From contig JAOVVO010000040.1 in the NCBI GenBank assembly GCA_028564675.1, positions 1 through 64,000 on the forward strand: a stretch of 64,000 nucleotides of DNA, given 5' to 3'. Source of the stretch: Onchocerca lupi. Its lineage: Eukaryota; Nematoda; Chromadorea; Rhabditida; Onchocercidae. Under the pieces are notes generated by a model, which searched no databases, was not told where the DNA came from, and was given only the letters and a program-made list of their open reading frames with translations. Shown piece after piece: positions 24,101 to 33,185 of this stretch (position 1 is the stretch's first letter; every line of letters begins with the position of its first letter). A program made the position numbers and the translations under genes.

Positions 24101-27100
24101 TCACGCGTCTAAATCTAAACCTCACAATTCTAAAGATTGGTCCTGAGTTTCGTTAACGCTGGTTGTCAATTAAATTGAGAATTGCAGTATCTTAATGGCA
24201 CATCCATTGGAATCATAGGATTGCAAGGAATGAGGACATTTTCACCTTTGAAAAGTACTGTCAAGATTGTTGCTTCACGATGTTGCTCATTAATTTTTTT
24301 TATTACATGTCGCGTTCTTTTGCAAAGCTTTGGCTGGTTGATATTTCACAACATGATAATTGGCACGCCGATTTTCAATTACAGTACGTGCGATGGCATC
24401 TCTGGCAGATCGAGTTATTTTAGATATTCTGTTTGATAATTAACCGTTTCATCTGCTTCACAACAGTGTTAACGGACTTGTATATGACTTCTTCGCTGTG
24501 AATTGAATAATTAATAGTAAAGGCGAATATGGGACAGTCTTCGATTATCTACTTCGATGTCACCATTCCGCATTTTTATGATTGCTAATTTAATGCCATC
24601 TTCTACCGATTTTCTTCTATATAAAGGATATCCATCATTTCCTGTAACTCTGCTGGATACTATTGCTGAGAAAATCCTTAAAGCATTTGTTGTTTATCAT
24701 GCATAGTGAATTTACATTCAGTGTACGGCAAGGTCTATGTATCATATTTTTCGTCACAACTTCATGAAAATCCTTATCGACGTCAGCATCTGGTATTTCA
24801 GCGCATATTATACCGTGGATTTCGTTTGAAGTGATTTTGTCATAAAGCCAGATTAGTATATGTGCATGTGGCAATCCTCTCTTTCACCATTCTACTGAGT
24901 ACATTCATCAGCGCATAGAACTTCATGTTTCACCGTGAAATCCAGCAACGATTTCAGCTTCTGTCTGAAAACATGTGCTGTAATGACATGCCTATCCTTG
25001 GCGATTGCCCAGGAAGTAAGAGATTTATATATCATCCCAAGCTGGATTACATGTGAATGTAATGAATAAGTCTGGACGCCTGTAATGGCGAACATACGCA
25101 ATTGCATCTTGAACGCACTCATGAATATGACATGGACTGCCTGCATGTGGAGATGGTAAAATCGTTAATCTTCCAACATTAGTTGTATTACCGTCATTTA
25201 CAGCTGCATCTCGTAAATAAGTGCATTCTTCAGAACGAAGCTTGGTTTGATTCAAACAGATGAATATCAAACATTCTGTTTCTATTTTTGCATACATATC
25301 TACAATATATTGGTAAAACAGTTGACTGTATGTGATTGCCTTCATTCTGTTGAATCATTAATTGGTGTAAATAATAGTTCATTGCGCTAAATTTCTTATT
25401 TGTTTCTTCGCCGTTGATTGGATTTATCATGTTAACATTGAAGTGATATCCATCTGTATCATCCTGAAAAATGATTGGATATTGCATGGCAGCATAGCAT
25501 CGATAAGTTTCTGCAACTTCCATCAATTAATCGTCTTTCCGATAAAAAACGATATCACCAAGTTGGAATTGATCTCCGACTGTGACAGTTGTTACTTCGT
25601 CTATATTGGAGCATTGAATCTTCGCACGTGTTCTCCAACAAGCGTTTTGTCAGCATGAATAATAATCTTATGTGTATCAGACGGCATCATTGCTGTTTTG
25701 AACAAGCGCATTAAATTATTTTTTTCATGAAGCTGTTGCAGTTGGGAGGCGATGAACTTTTTATACCGGTAGAAATCCCGCAGCATGCATTCAATTCATT
25801 ATTGCTATCGCCAGTGAAATAAATTGTAGAAATTTATTCCTTAACTACTGATTTGCTGCGTCGATCTGTGTCGTTGTAAAATTGTCGCTTTGTCGATGTG
25901 GAATCCGAACGGAACTGTTTGTTGAACTCGAATTGTTGTCGAACTCCTCCTCCTTTTCTGATCTCCGACATGTCGCCTTATGATCAGTTGATCTCATTTT
26001 GTTTATCTGCTAGTCGAAGTGTTTTGGCGGAAACATGTTTATCCTTATGGAAAGGTAAGAAAAAAGGTGTATCTATATTGAAACACGCGACTACTTATAC
26101 AACGTTGTATCAAAATTTCTAATCACGATAAAGAACTTGAAAAGTTGTTTGAAAATGAACAACGAACATTTATGATAAAGAGGCAATCCAAGAAACGTTA
26201 GAAGTTAGCAAGGTGATCCATAAATTGCTTGAACGAAATATTTCATTAGACATAAATTTTTACTACGCAACTACATTCCTCACAAACCGAATAAACGAAA
26301 AAGTTTAAACACACGTCTATTCGAATGCAACGTTGTATTTCAAATTAATCGGTGAAGAATTTGAAACATCATATAAAAATGAAAAATTCAGGGAATAGGC
26401 GGGGTAAATGCAGGAAGTAGACTGACCAATAAATTAAATCTGCTCATGAAGACGAGATCAATAAATTCTTCCGACTGTGAAGGCGTGGTCAAAAAATTCA
26501 ATCCGCTTACTTACTTTTACCTGTCACAAGTGTGACACGTTAAAAGAAGTCTATATAAAAATACGCGCCTATCCGAATGCAAAGTTGTATCAAAATTTGA
26601 GAACAATGGGTATAGAACTTGCGGAGATTTAAAACTGGTAATGGCGAAAATTCACATTTTTATTTATATAGATTATAATTTTTTTCCATTTTATGTTTTA
26701 ATTTCTTTATCCTAAATCAAGGCATTCATAACTGTCGCATGATTTGTTTATTTAGGACTGGTCACGTATTATAGATATTCTTCGCGATATTAGGAATCAT
26801 GTGGATACTTATGTGGAAAAAAATCCCGCGACTAAAACCAAGCACATGTGAGAAAATTCGCAAGCAAAACAATTTTATAATAATTCAGAGCAATTATAAG
26901 ATAAAATGCAAATTTCGTCTAGTTTACATTCATCTTAGTTCACTTCTCTAATTTTTTTTGAATAAAAGGCATTTTTATGCCTTCGAACTTCATAAAATTT
27001 ATTTTTTCGATATATTCTTATAATTGTCAAGAAATAAAAATTGATTGTAGTGTATTATTTGCCGCACGTGATAACGCGAATGAAGACGAGAAAAAGGAAC

Positions 27101-28754
27101 TTATTCTAAGTGGATTGGATTCAGTGATCAATTACGAATTGGGGAGCATTGGGAAAGATAATAAGATCTGTCATCTTACTGAAGGTAATGTCGCTGGATG
27201 CATTCATGAAATACTTTCCGAACTGGTACAGTTTCATGCAGCGAACAATATCTCTGCATTGTGGGAGGTAATTTTTATTGTCGATTTGTAAAATGATTAA
27301 TTTAATGAGATCTTTCGTGTCATACATGTGCGCTTTGTTGACGCTTTCTCTTACTAGCAGTTATTGAAAGTGTGTCTAAATCATATCATTTGTTACGTTT
27401 TGGAATGTAGTGATTTTATATCAGAGATTGTTGATAGTGCAAAGAAGACAATAATGAGCGCTTTCTGTACAAAAGTCTTGGTTTTCAAGTTCTAATTTGA
27501 CCAATTTGTTGAGAATTGCTGTTTTTCTCGTTCACATCATGTGCCATTCTTTGATATTTCTCTAATATTCATTTTAGAGCAAATCTAATTGCAGTTCGGT
27601 AACCCACAACTCTCCAGAATAGCTTCTCGTATAAAGTCGCAGCAACAAGCCGAGCTATTAACCATGTTGCAGCTACTTTTACCTGGCACGAACAGTATCT
27701 ATTATGGTGATGAGATTGGGATGGTGGATTTACCAATTAAGAAATCAGTAAGATTCTAGTCTATTTTTTTTTTCTGCAGAACATCTCAACATCTGAGGAA
27801 GTTGTATGTCTTTTTGTAGGTGCCAGTCCAAAGAGGTGCCATGCAATGGGATGATTCTGTCAATGCTGGATTTTCAAGTGCGGAGTCATCAGTTATCCCG
27901 GTTCATCCTAATTTTACAAACAATAACTGGGCTGTAAGTTTTTTTGGTCTCATTATTTAAGATGTGGATATTGTAAAAAGTTTATCATCATAGAAAAGTG
28001 ATGAAATTATATCGCTGCAAAAATCTTATTACTTGAAATTATCACTAGATTTACGTGACCGTGTACATTGTCAAAAAAAAATATTTGAAAGTTGTAAATA
28101 AGAGATTTGTGAGGACTGAAATCATGCTACTGTTAGAAACACTTTTTAGAAATGATTATGTTAGGATCCCATTCAATATAATAAATAATCTATGCGTTTT
28201 AAAATATTAAGTTCCAGAATTCGGTTGAATTAGTAGAAAATAACGTTATAAATTCTAGAGACAATATGGTTCGCAGCGCTCACATTTAAAGACATTTCAA
28301 AGAATGGCTCGACTGAGAAAAAGAGATGAAACGCTTAACTTTGGAGGTATCATTATTGGTCAGCTGATAAACAGTTCTTTCACGGTTATCAGATATCCTA
28401 ATAACGAGAATATTGTTACTGGAAACGTAAGTATATATTGTTTAATGTAAGAAAACTTGACAGTTATTCAGGTCGATGCATTATGAGAAACCTCAGCTAT
28501 GCTTAAATACAGTTACTTATATTGAATGTGCCTATTTTCAGATTTATTTGGGAGCATTTAATTTTGGTAAAGGTGACACAATACTACCAATCCGGGAATC
28601 AAATATTATGAAAAATAAGGAATTGCATCAGGCAATGATAATTGCGTCCAGTAGTAATGCAGAACAGTACTATTATCGTCAAATGATCGATCTCAGTAGT
28701 GGCATCGTTACAGTACCGCCTGAACAGGGTGTCATATATAAGTTCATCTTTTGA
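21197..28754 (+). CDS. SLC3-type amino-acid transporter heavy chain (4F2hc/rBAT-like)
   Basis: Twelve exons join in phase to 642 residues: 21197-21310, 21710-21867, 22377-22509, 22691-22919, 23038-23282, 23541-23633, 26756-26847, 27051-27267, 27595-27747, 27820-27933, 28259-28426, 28542-28754. It is a type II glycoprotein: a cytosolic N-terminus of about 90 residues, one transmembrane helix (WLLFILFWLLWILMFLIAIL), then a Cys (LSPSCVPK) placed as in heavy chains that disulphide-bond a light-chain transporter. The rest is an alpha-amylase-fold ectodomain (PSFQDSDGNGVGDFIGL, LGVQVIWLNPF, LPGTNSIYYGDEIGM). The strand that carries the nucleophile Asp in active enzymes reads DGFYLSGIEYL, so the catalytic Asp is replaced, as expected for a transporter chaperone. 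Known heavy chains escort SLC7 partners to the plasma membrane. Intron 6 is over 3.1 kb because it holds an antisense Helitron. Confidence 0.92.
23730..23770. repeat. 41-bp imperfect palindrome at the Helitron 3' end
   Basis: The core CCACGC-TCC-GCGTGG is extended on both sides to near-complementary arms (TTAGCTGTATCCG and TCGATCCAGCTAG). As a result both strands read a hairpin followed by CAGCTAR. On the plus strand the CTAG is followed at once by TCTATCCATATAAATAAAAG, a Helitron-like 5' start. Confidence 0.8.
24003..24480 (-). pseudogene. C-terminal remnant of Helitron PIF1-like helicase
   Basis: Minus-strand pieces resemble the end of the Helitron helicase: LKIGVPIIML, ATILTVLFKGENVLIPCNP and HEQLYIACSRVGKPDDLYVY. 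The last is the usual GQLYVACSRVG region near the helicase C-terminus. Stops and frameshifts separate the pieces. Walker A and B motifs are absent, so a large internal deletion joins the Rep remnant to this tail. Confidence 0.75.
24540..25790 (-). pseudogene. Helitron Rep (HUH endonuclease) remnant
   Basis: Minus-strand fragments in shifting frames match the Helitron replication initiator: LVGEHVRRFNAPI then DEVTTVTVGDQFQLGDIVFY (frame change near 25610), TYLRDAAVNDGNTTNVGRL, RRPDLFITFTCNPAWDDI (Rep motif 1) and MPHAHILIWLYD with the His-x-His metal-binding pair (motif 2). A later fragment reads DGYPLYRRKSVEDG and IEVDNRRL. The catalytic-tyrosine motif 3 was not found, and several frameshifts and stops are present, so no functional protein can be made. 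This part of the element would have nicked and joined single-stranded DNA in rolling-circle transposition. Confidence 0.85.
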
Positions 28755-29098
28755 TTCTTATGTTTATATTTTGAAAAAATGATCAATTGCTTTAGATTTT
28801 CTTGCATAGGAACAAATTTTCTGTTCTCAATTGTTATTTCGAATTCCAATAAATCATGAAATTGATATTCCAATAACAATATATGACATACAGTATTATA
28901 TTTGGAGTATGATCACTGATTTTAATAAACAGGAATGTAAAAAAAAAAAAAAAGAAAAAGAAATTGAGCCCAGTAAATCAAAGTCAGACATATATTCCCT
29001 TTGTGTTTCCTGAAAAATGATAAATAAATTCTACTAATTTTCTTTTCTTTTTTTTTTTTTTTTAATTGCATACAATGACGTATAAATAAAGCATTATA
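28755..29098. other. Shared 3' flank of two convergent genes
   Basis: 344 bases separate the SLC3 stop at 28754 from the stop of the minus-strand type I protein at 29099. The interval has A-rich and T-rich runs and AATAAA-like signals (for example near 28849 and 29084) suited to polyadenylation. No gene seen. Confidence 0.5.
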
Positions 29099-31054
29099 TT
29101 AGAACAAAGGTTGAAAGCAAGTACCATGGATATTCGACATCTTATTCCTCATACAACATGCAATAATCATCAAGAGAATGATGAATATAATGATTATAAC
29201 TAAGATGTAGACCCAAGAATGCACACTGTAATTTTTACGATAATTTTATGACATTCTGACAAGATAAGAGGGTTGCAGTGTACAACCATCAACTAAAATT
29301 TCGTGGGAAACTTTAGGCTAATAAAAAAGAGGCATCATTTGTCTATCATCGCTGTGAATCTTTGTCCGCAAAGAAATGAAAACGTATTTGGATGTGAGGA
29401 ATATCCACTAAACAATACGGACAATTTGGTACCTGTCGCACTGATATACGTGTAGATCAGATATATTACGAAGCAACAATTCAGTCATTATCTCTGCATC
29501 GTATCCCACTTGGCGACAATCAAAAACACATCGGGAGTTGCACATGCTATGAGTGTATACATCTCGATAGCTTTGGAAATAAAGCTTATGAAGAAATTGG
29601 ATACCTTTTGATTTCGATTCTTTTACGGAATAAGTAGGCATCTCGAAAGTAGAATAGTTACCACAAAATGCTGGATCCATGCCCGTCATCTTAAAAAATT
29701 TTTGAAACCATAAGTTTCCATATTCCCAATAAAAGAATAAGCTTCCATGTCACCAATCCTTACCTCATACTCTTCTAGCAGGAAGATATGAAAGTGAGAA
29801 AGGAACAGAACCTTTATCTTTTTTTCATATTTCATACTACCTTATTTTGCTTTCTTCCATTTAATACACTAATTTTATTTTCTCAAGTTTAGAAAGTGAA
29901 ATAAATTTCCTCAAAGAAAATTCAAACAAAAATTGTATGAAAAGTTTAGTATGGAATAGTGCGAACCTCAACATCATAATAGTTAATACGAAGATTGGTA
30001 TCCAAAGATGTAAAAATGGAAAACTTCTGAATACGTCCTGCCTCTGAAGAGAGGATTTGTAAGTTCAGCAATTCGAAAGACGAGATTTTCGAGCATTTCC
30101 GTGAGCAGTGCTGTAAAAACTAGCAAATATAAAATACATCATCTGATCCAAGCAAAATCTTGTTCTTGATATTTTTAAGCTGAAGTAGTAATATGAACAA
30201 CTGACGTAGACAGCGTGGATACAAATGTGTGGAACAAATAAGATGTATTCTAAAAATAATCTGTGCTTAAGATTTGTAAACTTGCCTTGTTGCATAATAC
30301 GGTAGTAAGGCAAAACAGTTTCTGCTGATAAATACCGCATCTCTAAAATGAATTCAAACTTTTCAAATTTCTTCCTTACAATATTACAAGCAACATCTGC
30401 GAGATTATCCGTTAAACTGGAAGGGGATTTTCAGCAAATCAGCTCTTGCTATAGAAAAAAAAAAAAAAGAAAAAATTGACCAGATAAGTTTTGCAATCAT
30501 CATATCGTTTCATTCTGCTCTATCGAAGATTTTAAAGTTAGAGACTATAGATTAGGCAAAAAGAAAGTTAATTAAAAAAATCTAATCATTGTATCATTTC
30601 ATTTTGCTCTACGACGCTTTCATCAAAGTTAGAGACTAAAGATAGTAAGCGAAATAGTATCATTTGCAATAACATTGAAAATATCAATATTATAATTAAT
30701 TCACAAATGGACGTAGAAGCAAAATTGAGATAATCAGTGCACGATATATTCTAAAGATAGAATAAATTGATTACATCAATTCAGAAACTTCAGAATTTAT
30801 TAAGATTTCGGATAAACTGTAGCAAACGATAACGTCTCGTGATTTCTTCTTTATCGAGCAATCAACATTTCCCGAATTCAAACTTGCCGATTTAAAACAC
30901 TAACTTTCGGTAAATTGGGAGAAGTATCATTCTCTTTCCTCCGGCGGATTTCTAATGAATGTCCAGTTACTGTATCCAAGATGGCTATCGTAATCACTAC
31001 GAGAAAAAACGAAACGTGTATAATATACGTAACATCTATGAACCATCCACCCAT
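29099..31054 (-). CDS. Unrecognised type I membrane protein, apparent 1-base frameshift
   Basis: Proposed minus-strand exons: 31054-30905 (signal peptide MGGWFIDVTYIIHVSFFLVV..., 50 codons), 30340-30286 (MRYLSAETVLPYYRIMQQ), 30043-29967 (AGRIQKFSIFTSLDTNLRI, NYYDVE), 29763-29433 (VRIGDMEAYSFIGNMETYGF then MTGMDPAFCGNYSTFEMPTY, with several Cys such as CNSRCVFDC) and 29225-29099. The last encodes a clear membrane helix, WVYILVIIIIFIILLMIIAC, and a short tail ending CFQPLF. Phases agree at every junction, but the fourth exon changes frame at the A5T6 run at 29693-29703. Without one extra base the frame ends there in a stop. The second exon uses a GC donor (AAG|GCAAGT). A Cys-bearing ectodomain, one helix and a short tail suggest a surface receptor or adhesion protein. 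I do not recognise the family. It may be a pseudogene or carry a homopolymer sequencing error. Confidence 0.5.
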
Positions 31055-31407
31055 CTCTCATTTAACATCAATGATACAACAAACATCTTTCATGTACTAT
31101 TTATTTTTTCAAATATTTAAATTCTACTGATTGGTCTGAAATAATTGAGACCAACTTATTTGACTACTGTAACACAATGATACGCAAAGGTCACGGTAAA
31201 TCATTCTTACGTCAGTGTGTTTGGAAATTAAGAAGTCTCATTTCTATAGGAATATTGTTTCATATTTTATCAAATAACTGTATTTATCTCGCCGTGACCT
31301 TTCACCTTCCCACGTTAAGTAACTATAGCCATCAACTCTCACGTATATTTGCAGCAAGCATTGGCATTTCACGGTTGATTAGCATTTGGTTTGAACAATT
31401 TACATTG

Positions 31408-31605
31408 ACAGATAGGGTAGCGCGTGGGGTCGTAGATGGTGGGTAGATGAGTAGTGTTGTGAACGTCTGCGTAAGCGTTGGGTTATCGCGTGAGCGTCTG
31501 AGTAAGCGAGTGGTGTGGTGGATGTTTGGGTAAGTGCGTGGTATTATGGACGTCTGGGTAAGCGCGTGATACCGAGGACGTCTGAGTAATTGCATGATGC
31601 TCTGG
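31408..31605. repeat. Degenerate 28-bp tandem repeat at the eL42 5' flank
   Basis: Units based on GACGTCTGGGTAAGCGCGTG plus about 8 bases start at about 31462, 31492, 31521, 31549 and 31577, with spacing 28 to 30. One or two decayed units lie upstream from 31408. It is GC-richer than its surroundings. The array ends about 27 bases before the eL42 start codon and 15 bases before the TTTGCAG acceptor at 31620. Confidence 0.8.
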
Positions 31606-31631
31606 ATGGATACTTTGCAGGAGTGGTCGAA

Positions 31632-32378
31632 ATGGTCAACGTTCCGAAAACACGGCGAACGTTTTGCGATGGAAAATGCCGTCGACATACGATGCATAAA
31701 GTAACCCAATATAAGAAGGGCAAGGAATCGAGACTTGCACAAGGTAAATTCTATTATAAGTAATTCTTGATGGAAAACTTGTTCTGGTATGAATATCATT
31801 ATGCATACTTTGTGATATACTATTATATTTAGTGAGCTTTCATCAGAAGCTAAAGAAACCTGTTTGAAAAGTTTAATTTTGCTACAATTTGTTTATTTAC
31901 TTTACTTTTATTTCAGGTAGGCGACGTTACGACTCCAAACAGAAAGGTTTTGGTGGTCAGACGAAGCCAATTTTCAGGAAAAAAGCAAAAACGACGAAAA
32001 AAATCGTTTTGAGAATGGAATGTACGGAATGTAAGCATCGCAAACAGTTACCGATCAAGCGTTGCAAACATTTTGAATTAGGAGGCCAGAAGAAAACACG
32101 TGGACAGGTATATTATAGAATCATTTACACTCATTATTTGACTTTTTGACTCGTATCTGGAGATATTTTTATTGTTGAAATGATGTAGAGCATAAAAGTA
32201 CAAATAAAGAAGATAATTAGGAAGAGTGAAGAAGTAGGTGAAATTAGGAAGCTGAATCATTTGTTATTATTAGGTCTTCATTATAAATGATTTATTTATT
32301 TTTGGAATTTGTGCTGCCCATGTACCCACATGATTTGCTTTTTCTGAGTTTATTTCTTTTCAGGTTATTCAATTCTAA
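31632..32378 (+). CDS. RPL36A: 60S ribosomal protein eL42 (RPL36A/L44 family)
   Basis: Three exons, 31632-31743, 31917-32107 and 32364-32378, encode 105 residues, the usual length for eL42. The start MVNVPKTRRTFC, the block GGQTKPIFRKKAKTTKKIV and the tail GQVIQF are diagnostic. Cys pairs (FCDGKC and CTECKH) form the zinc-binding site. The protein sits near the E site of the large ribosomal subunit. The last exon carries only VIQF and the stop. The start codon lies 11 bases after an unpaired TTTGCAG at 31620, consistent with trans-splicing of a leader. A 28-bp tandem repeat lies immediately upstream. Confidence 0.97.
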
Positions 32379-33185
32379 GAAAGTCTGCTTCAGCGATCTG
32401 TTTATGGCTATTGTTTTCATGTTATTGCTGTTATGTACTTCAAAAACAGTAAAAATTTTGTTATATGTTTTTATAAAAGCAAGTGTTTCACAACAAGTGT
32501 TCACGCTACTGCATCTGATGACTTTTCTGCCATGAATTCACTCTGGCTTTTGAGATTCTCGTAGTAAAATAATGGTAAAGAAGATATTCCTCGCTTTAAT
32601 GAAATATATCCTTATCACATACACTTGTTATTTGTTCGCAAAATTGTGAAGAGATGGACAATATAAAAGGTGTTACATGTTTTGTCCATTTTGATCAGAT
32701 CTAAAGGATCTATGGAAATAATAGATGAATGGATGATTTAAATCTTACATTCTTTCTCAGCTTTTATTACGAGAAATGAAATAATGGCCATCATTATTCC
32801 TATAAAGGAATATTCTTTAAAGTCCTGTAAAGAAAAAAAATCTGAAGCTAATGTGTTGGTTACTCTCTAATTACAGCGAAGAGTTGTATTATTTGATTTC
32901 TGATTATATATTCACCATCGTACCCCATTATGCTATATTTAATCGATGTTACGTTCCGCACTTTATTTGTTTTTCGGTTTTATTAATTTAGTCATCAGAA
33001 ATCGTCATATTATTTACTGGATCAGGGTATCTATCTTTTACTTCAAGTAGTTTGACATAACAAAACTATGGCAAATATATCATTGAAAATCCGTTTGTGA
33101 GTAGAAAGGGAAGTGACGATATAACATATTGTCTGTAAATAAGTGCATTCAGTTTTACAGATATATTCCATTAACAAATCTTGCA
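32379..33185. other. Spacer between eL42 and the nibrin-like gene
   Basis: About 800 bases with no gene recognised. Both flanking genes point the same way, but the gap is longer than a typical nematode operon spacer. A TTTTACAG acceptor at 33160 precedes the next start codon. Confidence 0.5.

Larger units (their letters stand above)
23730..26672 (-). mobile_element. Decayed autonomous-type Helitron, both ends readable
   Basis: The element lies antisense in SLC3 intron 6. Read on minus, the 5' end is A|TCTATATAAATAAAAATG at 26672. The 3' end is a hairpin CCACGC-GGA-GCGTGG followed by CGGATACAGCTAA|T, ending at 23730. This gives the TC...CTRR ends and insertion between host A and T that are typical of Helitrons. 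It encodes a broken Rep and the last part of a PIF1-like helicase. The middle of the transposase is missing, so it is not autonomous now. The 5' subterminal part contains several copies of a motif centred on CGAATGCAACGTTGTATC. Length is about 2.94 kb. Confidence 0.85.

Noticed and set aside
30480..30665. Two similar stretches of about 55 bases (TTTCATTCTGCTCTA / TTTCATTTTGCTCTA)
   Set aside because: An imperfect local duplication in an intron of the type I protein gene, with no sign of function.
31332..31799. 155-codon minus-strand frame over eL42
   Set aside because: It is the antisense of the 28-bp tandem repeat and eL42 exon 1. The length follows from repeat composition.
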